From Nageia nagi (Eukaryota > Pinophyta): 64,000 nt of DNA. The notes under the pieces were generated by a model. It worked only from the letters and a program-made list of their open reading frames with translations, did not search any database and was not told the DNA's origin. The stretch is from positions 81,158,001 to 81,222,000 of the forward strand of contig JBITNC010000001.1 of NCBI GenBank assembly GCA_050084985.1. Direction: 5' to 3'. Position 1 is the stretch's first letter; the number at the start of each line of letters is the position of its first letter. This document shows, in pieces, positions 10,918 through 21,815 of this stretch. The translations under genes were made by a program, and so were the position numbers.

Positions 10918-13860
10918 CTAGTGATATGTATTCTAATAGGTAAGGTTGGTCACATATTCTGCCAGTCCACCATGTAGGAGTTATAAGGAGGAAACAAAAT
11001 AGGTGATTGGTACTTCTTAAAAAATAGAAGTATTATAATAAGGTACAAGTATTTTGAAACAAAATAGGTGAATAGTACTTCTTAAAATATAGAACTATTA
11101 TAATAAAGTACAAGTATTTTGAAAACCTAATTTTTCTACCAAAATTTGTTACCCTCCAATTGTATTCTTTAGAAATGGGTAGACAAATATGTGCCATAGA
11201 GATAAAATATGGGTCTGGGGCTAATTTTAAGCCTATTATTAAGATGTTGGCTATAGCTAAAAATTTTGCATTATTAGAGATAGGTTGTAAAGATGAGTTA
11301 GCTCAGTTTATTGTACAAAATTTTAAATTAGACATGGTAGATTCCCCTTGGGTATATGACCCACTAGGTGAAATTACAAAAATAATAAAATTAAATAAAA
11401 AAGCCCAAATTTTTCCCATGATCCTTGGTTCCATATTGAATATTTTATAAATTAGTTTGAACAAGAAGCTGAGGCATCCCTAGAATGGTAATACAAAATT
11501 TTGCATAAGGCATGGTTAACCATTGAGGGTATTAAGAAATACAATAACTAGGAGGTTAGACAATAAGATTTTGCCTTAAACCTAAAGTTTATAGCCCAGG
11601 TAAGAGATGAGTTGGGTTGGGACACCAACAAGATTGATTATTTCATAAAATTTAGATTTGAATACACTACCAAAATGCACCATGTTGAAAAATAACACTT
11701 TGGTGAATTTCAATATTATCAATTCTAGAATTCATAGTACATTTAAGACCCATTGCCAAAAGTAGGGCAACCACTCCTAACCAATTTTCAAGGAATGGTA
11801 GCAGGAGATGACCAATCATTGGACCAAAGGGAAAAAATGCTAACAAAGAAAAGAGAAGCTAGTGAACCATCTAGTTCACAATAATAAAAAATGAAAGAAA
11901 AAGGGAACTCAGAGTGAAGTAGTTACTGCTTCCTAGGAGTATTTCCCAAGAAGGATGAGAAGAATTAGAATGTTGGCTTAGGCACAACAAACCATGAAGA
12001 AGAAAGAAAAGCCAAAAAAGAAGGCCTGGACTAGCCAAACATTGAAACCTAAAAAATACAACCTCTATCTCCCAAAATATGTCATGAATTTTCAAAACCA
12101 AGCATGGGACAAACAAAGCTAGTGGAAGCTAAAGAAACACAAAGGCCTCAAAGCACCAACACTATGGGATATCAAAATGTAGAAGATGAAATGGGGGATG
12201 AGGTGCAAAAAGGAGGAGGAAATGTAATTGGTGCAGGTGCTACCATGGCATCTAGAGGTGAAGCAAGTGGAGACAAAGATGATGATGATGAAAAGGATCC
12301 CAAGAAAAATAAAGACTCCAACCTAAAGGATAAGACACTTAAGAAGAAGAAGCCTTCTGGAAAAGAGGAAAAGGAGGAAGTACAAATAACATCCTCCACC
12401 AAGAAGATATCAGAAGGCTTATATAAGATAATTTAGCATCTACTTCAAGGGCAACTGCACTCCCACATTCTTTAATTCCTTTTCCCACATCCCTGCAAGA
12501 GGAAATAAAAATATTTTTTCAACCTAGATTGTAAAGTTGATTGATTGGATGACATTTGTAAATAAACCCCCTATGCTCCTAGAGCAACAATCCAAAATTT
12601 TGAGTAAAGAAATAGAAATAGAGAATATCAAAATTACCTAGATGCATATGAAAGAAGGGTAATTGGATACTACCCCCACGGTTGTGATAAATGCAAATAT
12701 GCAAAGTTCTCTAGCTATAAATCAATCTAAATTTCTTGTAAATACTTCCATTATGGTTGGTAAAAGCCTCCAATCCATAGAGAATAAGATTGATAAATTA
12801 AATAAAAAAATAGATCAATACAAAATGGATTGCTCCCAAAAGGATAAAATAATAGCTGAGTTGTAGAACCAAAATAAGGAATTAACAAGGAAGCTAAAAA
12901 AATAGAATTTTGAATTTGAAAAGAGTTTAGAACAAGGTAAGGTTGAGATGGAAAATGTAAAGAAACAAATGGAGGATTTAAAATTTCAAGCCACCATGAT
13001 TGATAATCAAAAAGCTCAATAAAATGAAGAAGAATTGAAGAAGGTACTAATGGCAAATAAAGTGCTTAATAACAATAAGACAAAACTGTTGTGTATTGTT
13101 AAAAACTTCAAAAAATCCATGGTTGAGTAGATATGAGAAAGAAAGGTGAGTTTTTCATAACTGTATTTATTGAAGAATCAAATAGAGCAAGCTCTCTAAG
13201 AGTATATCACCCAAGTTACTCTACACAAATTGGCCCTAAGTGTGCCCAAATTAGTAATTGAAGGACTATAAAGGGTTGAAGGTCATAGAAAAATATTTAG
13301 CTATTGTCACTCCAAGGCCAAGGCAAATAATTTTGAGGAGAAACGTAGATATCTACAAGTTACAAGATGTGGTGTTTATTGTAGATATTCAAAAACACCA
13401 ATTGAAGATAGAAATTAGTTTTATTAACAAATTATTTCATTCTTTAATTGAATTAAAGGCTCCCAAATTATAGGAAGAATGAGATCTACAAGGTAGTGCC
13501 AACCGATGGGTGGCAAATATAATATAATTTTTGGAATAGTCTTTCTATGAGAAATAAATCTCATATCTGTAGCAAATAAATGACCAGACTCAAGAGGCAA
13601 TTTTAAGATTTCTATACATCGAGAGATTGGAGAATGTGCTAACGGGTTTTAAAGAAAATAGAGTTAAACTACAAGTGTGCTCTATTTTTCCTCAAATAGA
13701 TTATCAAGACTTGAAAGATTTATATAACAAACTCCAATTTTTTCTCCCTGTAGAATTGGTTCCTCCACCTAAAACCCCTATAAAAGATTCATCCAAGTAG
13801 GAAAGTGAGAGTAGTAACTAAAGGTTCAATTCTTCAAAAGGCTGAGACCCCAAGAGTCGC
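10918..13860 (+). pseudogene. Gypsy-4 accessory ORF, part 2 (conserved unknown protein with coiled coil)
   Basis: Continuation of 3485-4028. It reads GGNKIGDWYFLKN near 10985-11025, MGRQICAIEIKY at 11175, a MVDSPWVYDPLGE block near 11335, KIDYFIKFRFEYTTK near 11630, and an acid/lysine-rich linker at about 12180-12430 (DDDDEKDPKKNKDSN). A heptad-rich coiled coil spans about 12740-13060 (SIENKIDKLNKKIDQYK, NVKKQMEDLKFQ). The tail reads KLQDVVFIVDIQKHQLKIE near 13350. The same order occurs inverted in Gypsy-2 (27960-31069). Stops are frequent. It lies between integrase and 3' LTR, the place of accessory or env-like ORFs in some Tat elements. No transmembrane segment or known domain is recognised. 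Confidence 0.65.
10991..11120 (+). repeat. 65-bp tandem duplication
   Basis: Units 10991-11055 and 11056-11120, each starting GAAACAAAATAGGTGA and ending CAAGTATTTT. The duplication lies inside the accessory ORF just after GGNKIGDWYFL. It is absent from the Gypsy-2 copy, so it arose in this copy and shifts the frame (65 is not a multiple of 3). Confidence 0.9.
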
Positions 13861-13999
13861 TAGAAGACTATTATTCTTTCATAATCACACTTTGAAGATA
13901 GCATAACATTTTGCCATTCTTTATTATTTCATCCCTTTCAAATAAACTCATTCTTAATTCCCATTTCTTGCTTCCCTTTCATTTTTTTTGTAAATATTG

Positions 14000-15765
14000 A
14001 AATTAATCTTTATTCTTTGTACTTAGTCAATTTTATCAAATTTTACTTAAGTCTAGATAGTTTCAAGTGCTATTAATAGTTTGGGTGCTGTCTATGTATA
14101 TAAGCATTAAATATTTTATTTTGTAGCTTAACTACTATCTCATTCAAAAGTGGGTGTTGTCATAATTCCTAGAAGTTGATCATAACACAATCGGGTGTTT
14201 TCTAGTAACTATACATAGGTTTGAGATCATAAGGCACTATCAATATGTCAAATTCATGTTTGGGAAGTGATGTAGTATGATCAAGAAATACCATAACATG
14301 TAAGGAAAGTAAATGTCTAATTTTGATCCAAGTATTATAGAATTCTAGGTATTTTCGGGAATAATTGTAAATATGAGTCTCTATAGAGTTAAAATTACTA
14401 GCGGGTAATGTTATAAAGCCCATGGATTTCCAGAGAGAAAGTTCTATCATACATCCAAAATTAGAGGGAGATATTTTAGAAAGTGCATCCTCTAGAGCCC
14501 ACTAATTTTGAGTGATGATATCATATTTTTGTGTAAAATAGCTGGGTGCTAAGATGATCATTAATGGGAAGTGTTTAGAGGATGTTCAATAGGAGATATT
14601 TTAGGGAGTTCATCTTCCAGAGCCCATTGATTTTGAATGATGATGTTAGAAATTTTACCAAAAATTGATGAGTGTTAAAGTAAGTCTCTACCATTAAGAA
14701 ACCCCACCAAAGGAAAATAGAGCCTGCTATACTAAAATAAGAATAGTGAGTTAAATAGAACTCTCGGGTCCACTTAATTATGAGTTGTTGAACCTCAAGG
14801 ACCTATCAATGTGTTGACTATAAATAATTTCTACATGATAGTAGTAGTTCTTCCTTGGATATCAATGATACATCCTTCATTACTCTCACTATTCCATGCA
14901 ACCTAGAGCTACAATAATCATCATAAGTGGTTATAGAGAGTTAGATGGCTTCTATTAGAGCATAGAGACAAATGGTACCAATAAAGCCAATGGACCATAC
15001 CTTCACAATTAGCTACAATTATAGTATGGTGTAGTCAACAACAGATCAGAGGGATCATGCTTGGGAAGTATAGTAATTTAGAAATAATAAACTTCTAGAC
15101 CTTGGCATTGATTGTACTTAGTCACTGTGTAATCTAGCATAGTTGTAATTATAAATTGTACATTTATAAATAGTTTTTTAGGATGTTTTTAGTCAATGAA
15201 GTAATTAAGTGCAATAATGATGGACAACCACCTAATTGTAAATATTAACATATAAATAGTGGATTGTTATAGGTCCAAAAGGTCAAACATTCTAGAAAAT
15301 TTGCCTAGTTTATCAAATGTTTTCATGTGTGATAATACAATACAATGATTCTATTCCCTTTATAGTTTGTGGTTGTTTGTTATGTTTTGTAAATGTTATG
15401 CATGAAGTATTATCTTAAGTTGTGGCTGTGTATTGTGATTGCAAGACCCTAAGAATAAGATTGTCTCCTATTCTTATACTTGGTTGTGGATTATTTCCTA
15501 CATCATGATGCCCAAGCTAGTTAGTGTTCATTTTCTTTCTTTATTTAATGTGTTCATCTCTTTCCTATTATTCTTATCTTTCTATCTCTTTGCAGTTACT
15601 TTTAACCTTTACCATAAATAGGAACCAGTCTATAACATGAAGATTGAGTAGAAAACCCCAACCAATGCATTATCCTACCATTGTTTGCTCTTTCAAGAAC
15701 CCTACTATCATAGGTAATGGAGAACATGAATAAACCAAACCCTTGAGGTTACATTATACCGATCA
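14000..15765 (+). repeat. Gypsy-4 3' LTR (left boundary approximate)
   Basis: Inverted homologue of the Gypsy-2 LTRs. 15100-15640 matches 26440-27070 reversed, including GTGATTGCAAGACCCTAAGA against GGGTCTTGCAATCAC. The end, CCCTTGAGGTTACATTATACC then GATCA, matches the reversed start at 26322. Degenerate AGAGCCCA.TGATTTTGA.TGATGAT units lie at about 14494-14650. The left boundary is lost in diverged sequence. No host gene is seen in this stretch. Confidence 0.65.
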
Positions 15766-16618
15766 ACAACACCCTATCCATAAATTAGGTTATACACTAA
15801 ACCTAAACAATTACAAAACTATTATGATTGGCCATACACTTGCAAAATATTTTACTATAGTTCTTGATATTTTTATCTCCAATTTTGTTAAGGTTCAAAA
15901 ACTTCATGTCAAAGGGAAAGGTAGTTTAGAAAGAAATCATCACATTGTTGATCATACTCTAACTATCAAGACCATCATTGAAGAATATAGATCTAATAAA
16001 CATGGGATCTATTATTATTTTATTGACTTTAGGAAGGTATTTTATACTATTCCCAAATAGTTACTACTTCATAGGTTGAAGGATTTAGGAAAATTTCCAA
16101 AGGAGGTTACTTTGTTGGTTATGGCCTTATTTGAAAAAGTTATTAGATAGGTTGAAATTGGATCTATGACAATAAACAATGTTTACAATACCATAGGGGT
16201 TAAATAAGGATGCCTAGTTTCACTTACACCCTTAATATTGTATATTGATGAATTGGAGATGCTCATTATGGAATATTTGAATAATATAATAGGTTTCTTA
16301 CTGTTTAGTAGTGTTATTACTATTTTTCTATTTAGTGATGATATTATCCTAATATCACACACAACAACAAGACTTCACCAATAGCTGAACATACTTAACA
16401 CATACTCTGACTTGCATGACCTAGAAGTTAGTCTCCAAAAAATAAAAAACATGACATTCAACCTACAAAAGAAAGATCTCTCAGTTTATCACATCATACA
16501 CATACTTTGGAGTTCTTCTCACAGGACCTACCTTCAAGTTGATCCTTGCATCTCAAGAAAGGTTAAACAAAGGTTATGTTTCCTTAAGACTCTTTGAAAA
16601 AGTGATGCTTTTAGGTTC
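15766..16618 (+). pseudogene. LINE reverse transcriptase remnant, copy B (truncated)
   Basis: Paralogue of 1-859; position 1 aligns with 15794. It reads NHHIVDHTLTI and YYFIDFRKVFYTIPK at 15940-16060 and FSDDIILIS near 16335. Relative to copy A it lacks about 1.1 kb (A 860-1960), which removes the LINE C-terminal part; at 16618 the sequence jumps to the downstream spacer. Since copy A reads on as LINE through that interval, copy B carries the deletion. Confidence 0.78.
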
Positions 16619-17300
16619 ATTTATTATATATAATCCTTGATTTGCAAATTTTGTATATCATTTATTATACTTGTTTGTTATTTTATTTATTTTCTCTTGA
16701 GATGCATTAGGCACTCCCATTGCTTTTGTATAAGTCTATCCTACTGTCCCATTGACCTCTTTTAGTCGCCAATGGACATTAATATAAAATTCAAATTCAA
16801 ATTCATTAGAAGATTCCATATCTCAAGATCCTCACAAATCAAGATCATATTGATCATTGCCTTTGTATGTGAGGAATAATTTACTTGAGCAATATGATCT
16901 CTACACTTGTAATTTGGCATTTAAAAAGATACTTCTACAACCAACTCTTCTCATCATGTCAATGTCTAGGGCATTTGGTCGACCACCTCTTAGCTAATTG
17001 TGGGTTGGGGTTATGGCTGTGGTACTAATGGCTCGTGTGATAATACTGGTCCTAGAGATGATTTAGGTGATATTAATGAGCTTCGAAATTATATGGAGGA
17101 AGATGTCAATAATTTGCACAATCCTCCCATCGCATAAACTTAATGATGGCTTAGTCTCTTTACTCATTTTTTAATAAATAATATTATGAAAATTTCATGA
17201 GTTCTAAGACTATATCATTTTTGTTGCTTCTCCTAACCCTCTTAAATTAATTTCAACTTATATGCAATATATTTTAAATCCACCTTCTTTATATATATTT
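16619..17300. other. Duplicated spacer (paralogue of 1960-2625)
   Basis: Matches copy A closely, including GGGCATTTGGTCGACCACCT near 16971 and the small frame ending NNLHNPPIA at about 17137. No recognised gene. Confidence 0.6.
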
Positions 17301-17419
17301 TCTAGATAGGGGTATTTTAAAATCACTAATGCTCAGTTACACCATTTCTAAGAGACAAGTTAATGATTGAGTAAATATTTTATTAAATGTAATTAAAAGA
17401 TAACATTTCAGGTAGTTTT
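17301..17419. repeat. Segment inverted relative to copy A
   Basis: TCTAGATAGGGGTATTTTAA... to ...CAGGTAGTTTT is the reverse complement of 2678-2797, with high identity by eye. Flanking sequence on both sides is collinear with copy A, so only this ~120-bp unit is flipped. Confidence 0.85.
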
Positions 17420-17974
17420 GTTATCCTTTAATTACATTTAATTACATGTTTACTCAATCATTGATTTATCCTTCACAAGTGGTGTAATTGAACATTTGTA
17501 ATTCTAATTACCCCTACACATCTCTAGACGCAAATAAATTGGAGTCATGTTAATCTTAATCGAGCTGAAATTTTATTTGGTCAAATATCAAATATATTTG
17601 AAATTAGAGTAATAATTGCTCTCAACAATTCTGAAAGGCTTCCGAGAATATCAACTTCAAAAAAATGGTAAGTTGAGGAAGGTTTTATCCCAATAGGGAT
17701 GGGCTGCTCACTGCACCCTAAACATAGATTGGAAAGAAAAGAGGTCATCCCGAAGAGCTAATTCCGTGGTCTCCATCGTTCTCCTGCTCCACCTTTATAC
17801 CTGCCAATCGGCCAGTCAAAATTCTATTTGGTACTGTCGCTGCTTAAAGCTACCGCCCATCTGTTTTACAGGACCGAGACAAGAGTTGGTATTCCTTTCT
17901 TGCTACGCATATCATAAGCCCATCGCTGTAACAAAATTGTGCATCAACCCATGACCGCCCCTTACAATATTTGT
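17420..17974. promoter_or_regulatory. Laccase upstream region
   Basis: Up to 17817 it is shared with the orphan copy at 2830-3235; 17818-17974 is unique to this locus. It becomes more GC-rich toward the gene. No canonical AC element (ACC[T/A]ACC) of lignin genes was recognised by eye. Reading frames here are short and without family resemblance. Confidence 0.5.
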
Positions 17975-17982
17975 TATAAATA
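17975..17982 (+). promoter_or_regulatory. Laccase TATA box
   Basis: TATAAATA about 100 bp upstream of the start codon, leaving room for a 5' leader of about 70 nt. Motif and spacing fit a plant core promoter. Confidence 0.7.
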
Positions 17983-18080
17983 TGAAAGGCTTAGGGTGTG
18001 GTATTGCATGAGCAAGCAAGAATCCCGTATTGTTACATTATATCCATTGCCCAAAACGAGAACAGCGGAGAGAGGAAGCG

Positions 18081-20309
18081 ATGGTTAGATCGGGAGATAG
18101 TTGTTTTTGGTTTTGTGACAGAATTCCTCAACTGCTAGTGCTGCAATTTTTGTTGGGCATGTTTGTTTTACTCACACCCGCCATAGCAACGCATTGGCAG
18201 ACAACCAGACATTACAAATTCGACGTAAGTAACCAAGACGTCTTGATTTTGTTGTTCCTTTCCGAGGGATATGTCCTATTGATATTAAGGATGGCACTCT
18301 GATGATGTGATGCAGGTGAGGGTGAAGAACGTAACTCGCCTTTGCAAGACAAAACCTCTGGTAACGGTGAATGGCAAGTATCCAGGACCTACTATCCGCG
18401 CCCGCGAGGGTGATCGCGTCGTCATCAAAGTCACCAACCACGCCAAAGACAACGTCTCCATTCACTGGTAACGAGACGGATACACTCTATTACCCAATTG
18501 CATTGCGTTAACTTGAACATTATTTCACGTATAGATACCTAACTGATGGGTGTTGAATTTGACCTATAAAAATGAAGGCACGGCATTAGACAACTGAGAA
18601 CTGGATGGGCAGATGGTCCTGCTTATGTCACTCAATGTCCAATTCAAACAGGCAACTCCTACGTCTACAACTTCACCATCACCGGACAGAGAGGAACTCT
18701 GTGGTGGCACGCTCACATTTCATGGATAAGGGCTTCTGTCTACGGAGCCTTCATCATCTATCCCAAACACCACCAGTCCTACCCATTTCCAAAGCCGTAT
18801 GCAGAAGTTCCTATTATTTTTGGTGAGAGTGATATGAGACGAATGCTAGCTCTAGCATATCTTTGTTTTAACAACATGATGATAATGAGTTAAGAATATG
18901 TGTACGCAGGAGAATGGTGGAATGCAGACACTGAGAAAGTGATAAACCAATCTCTTCAGACGGGAGCAGGTCCCAACGTCTCCGATGCTTACACTATGAA
19001 CGGACTCCCTGGGCCTCTTTACAACTGTTCCAATATTTCAGGTAATGCTACGAACTCAACCCTAGACATAATATGAGCTACACACTTAGATGTATAGATT
19101 CAGATCTGATTATGCATTTGGATGTGGATGCGCAGATACCTTGGTGATGAATGTTGTCCCGGGGAAAACATATCTCCTTCGTCTAATCAACGCTGCACTC
19201 AACGACGAACTCTTCTTCGGCATCGCCAATCACAGCATGACAGTGGTAGAGGTGGATGCAGTCTACACCAAACCCTTCCAGACGAATACCATCATGATAA
19301 CCCCAGGCCAAACCACAAGCGTACTCCTCAGAACCAATCCCACTACTAATGCAAGCAACTTCTACATGGCAGCACTTCCGTACGCCACAGGCCAGGGAAC
19401 ATTTGACAACTCCACAGTCGCAGGGATCCTGAGCTACGCCAACTTAACCGCAAATGCTAGTGTTTCCAACTTCACTCTTACTAACACTAGTTTTATGATG
19501 CCGAGCCTTCCAGCACTGAACGATACCTCATCCGCCACCAACTATACAAATAAGTTAAGAAGCTTAGCAAATGCGCAGTTTCCAGCACTGGTGCCGCAGA
19601 CAGTGGACAAGAAATTCTTCTTCACGGTGGGTCTGGGATTGAACTCATGCCCACAAGGGCAGACTTGTCAAGGCCCTAACGGAACCAAATTCACCGCCGC
19701 CATCAACAACATTTCGTTCGTTTTGCCCACCACTGCTCTGCTGCAAGCGCACTACTTTGGGCAGAAGAAAGTGTATAGGACCAACTTTCCGGACAATCCG
19801 CCGTTCCCTTTCAACTACACGGGGAATCAGCCCAACAACACGAACGCCAAGAACGGGACGAGAGTGAGAGTGCTGGCATTCAACGCAACGGTGCAGTTGG
19901 TTCTGCAAGACACGAGCATCGCGGGCGTGGAGAACCACCCTCTCCACCTGCATGGGTTCAACTTCTTCGTGGTGGGCATGGGGTTCGGCAACTACAACGA
20001 ATCAAGCGATGCGCCGCAGTTCAACCTCGTCGACCCTCCCGAGCGTAACACGGTGGGAGTGCCCTCTGGCGGGTGGGTTGCACTGCGCTTCAGAGCGGAT
20101 AATCCAGGTTGTACTTTGAACTGCAATTTTGTTATTTGTTTATATGATGATGGAGAGTAATGTAAATGTGGATGTCAGGAGTGTGGTTCATGCATTGCCA
20201 TCTGGAGGTTCACACCAGCTGGGGATTGAAGATGGCGTGGGTTGTGAAGAATGGCAAGGGACCTCTTCAATCTCTCCTTCCGCCGCCGTCAGATCTTCCG
20301 CCCTGCTAA
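18081..20309 (+). CDS. Laccase (multicopper oxidase), six exons, intact
   Basis: Secreted plant laccase (EC 1.10.3.2), which oxidises phenols such as monolignols in the cell wall and reduces O2 to water. Exons: 18081-18224, 18316-18467, 18578-18822, 18910-19041, 19136-20107 and 20179-20309. All five introns (71-110 bp) are GT-AG and in phase. The CDS is 1,776 nt for 591 residues, usual for the family; the 152- and 245-nt second and third exons are typical of plant laccases. Residues 1-37 form a signal peptide ([14 protein letters not shown] core). The four copper motifs are complete: HWHG (98-101), WWHAHISW (141-148), HPLHLHG (492-498) and [12 protein letters not shown] (555-566), with T1 Cys556 and axial Leu566. 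It ends PPPSDLPPC. Neither a stop nor a frameshift is seen. It is clearly GC-richer than its surroundings and is the only host gene in the window. An ATG at 19090 lies in intron 4 and is not a start. Which laccase clade it belongs to cannot be told here. Confidence 0.97.
19185..19205 (+). promoter_or_regulatory. Putative miR397 target site in laccase exon 5
   Basis: The codons for LINAALNDE include ATCAACGCTGCACTCAA, complementary to the core of plant miR397, a conserved regulator of laccases. By eye 19 of 21 positions pair; the mismatches are at the target 5' end and at miRNA position 3. The central cleavage region pairs fully. Confidence 0.75.
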
Positions 20310-20416
20310 AACACAAATCACCGCAGGCTCTTCTCATCGTGCTGCTTTTCGTCTCCCGATGTTCAAACAAACGAAAATAGTTGCGTTTTGTTAGAGTGAA
20401 TTATGTCCTACTTCTC

Positions 20417-20427
20417 AATAAAATAAA
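20417..20427 (+). terminator. Laccase polyadenylation signals
   Basis: Two overlapping AATAAA hexamers (20417-20422 and 20422-20427) about 110 bp after the stop codon. Confidence 0.7.
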
Positions 20428-21135
20428 TCTGAGTCCTACATTTTCTTTTTGCCCATGTTTTTATACTGGTAGTTTAAGAGATAAATCACGATGGAGCTTC
20501 AGTCAATATCTTTGCTTTGTTCAACTAAAATCGAAGTGAAGAATCAACATCCAGAAAATGTCTAGTGGGCACCAACTAAACACACTGAATAATTCATGGT
20601 AACTTCAAACAATGCAACTTTTTACAAAGCTTACAATTAGCATATTGTTAACTTATAAAAGCATATGGAGAATTCGTAACATATGATTAACACTATGGAG
20701 AATTTGTAACATATGATTAACACGCACATACAAGTTGTTAGTGGTACCACTCTATATCGTACCTTTTATTATGTTGTTATATTTTTTAATCATGATAAGA
20801 TAGGTTCCACTTTTCAAAGTGACATTATGATATTATTTATGGATTAAATATAATCCTTGAAGTGTATATGCTTATATATTATTTAAATAGAAGCAAAAGA
20901 GATAATTTGAAGGTTTGAACATGATCTTTGAAAGGCAAAGGTAATATTAGATTTAAGATTCAATATAAGATAAGATTGCATTCTAAGAAATGTCTTTTTT
21001 ATATTTCTTCTAGATATTATGTTTCATTATCTCTAAAAAAAATGTATATAAGTTGATTTTAATAAATATAAATCAATTATGAAAATGCTTTATACTAAGA
21101 AGTATAAAGTGTTATGGATCTTATAAGGTAAAATT

Positions 21136-21345
21136 CAAACTACCAGGAAGTTAATCTCTTATATGTAAGATAAGTGGAAACAGTTTACATGATTCCTAAA
21201 TGAAGATGTTGAATTTAATTGGGATTAAGAATATAAAGAAACTCCAAACTATCAGAAAGTTAATCTCTTAGGTGTAAGATAAGTGGAAACAATTTACAAG
21301 ATTACTAAATAAGGATGTTGAATTTGGGACTAAGAATATAAAGAA
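21136..21345. repeat. ~109-bp tandem duplication
   Basis: Units about 21136-21244 and 21245-21345. Both contain AGTTAATCTCTTA, GTAAGATAAGTGGAAACA, GATGTTGAATTT and AAGAATATAAAGAAACT. Diverged by a few percent plus an indel. Confidence 0.85.
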
Positions 21346-21704
21346 ACTTTTGGTGTTATCAAGAAAAATCACTTAGCCCTTTTTTTTGTTTCTCCTATTC
21401 TAGAAAGATACTTATTACTAGATATTTTAGCCATAACGTGTGCAATATGAGGCAAGTTAGTATAAAATGATAAAGAAGGAAAAAAGAAGAAGTAATGCTT
21501 AGCTATAACATTTTTCAAAAAGACATTTAGATTGTATATATTGAGTAACAAAACTTATGTATTAGTAAAACCATTTCTTTGAGATGCATATTATGGGCGG
21601 ATGTAAGAAGTTGGGTCCACTTAAGGTGGACACTTATTACTTGGAAAACAAGTGGGCTAAAATGAAATTTCAATTTTTAAAGATCGAAGTTTCATTTTGG
21701 TTCC

Positions 21705-21815
21705 ACATCCTGAACCAAAAATGAAATGAAATTTTGGTCTTTTACAATTGAAATTTCATTTTTGGTTTGGGATTTAAAGACCAAAATTTTATTTCGTAAA
21801 ACTATAACCCCAACC
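21705..21815. repeat. Inverted repeat (potential hairpin)
   Basis: GAACCAAAAATGAAATGAAA then TTTTGGTCTTT on the left, and ATTTCATTTTTGG then AAAGACCAAAATTTTATTTC on the right, can pair imperfectly in two blocks. A related GAAATTTCA segment lies just upstream. It could be a MITE or foldback remnant, but no target duplication was identified. Confidence 0.55.

Larger units (their letters stand above)
3485..15765 (+). mobile_element. Gypsy-4: 3' part of a Tat-like Ty3/gypsy element, split by Gypsy-1
   Basis: Two blocks (3485-4028 and 10918-15765) join into one element when Gypsy-1 (4029-10917) is removed. The order is accessory ORF, then 3' LTR, all on the plus strand. Both parts are homologous, in opposite orientation, to Gypsy-2 at 26322-31069. 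Gag and pol are absent, so only the 3' end remains. The LTR end GATCA at 15761-15765 matches the inverted start of the Gypsy-2 LTR, and LINE sequence begins immediately after it. Confidence 0.7.

Noticed and set aside
12172-12402. Minus-strand Ser/Phe-rich frame
   Set aside because: Antisense of the acid/Lys-rich linker of the accessory ORF.
17766-17954. 62-codon frame upstream of the laccase as an upstream gene
   Set aside because: It lies in the promoter region before the TATA box, is not conserved in the paralogous copy and has no family resemblance.
19645-19953. Minus-strand frame opposite the laccase
   Set aside because: Shadow of a strongly coding exon with high GC third positions.
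19090-20160. Long open frame as a single-exon laccase-like gene
   Set aside because: Its start lies in intron 4 and its end runs into intron 5; the true exon is 19136-20107.
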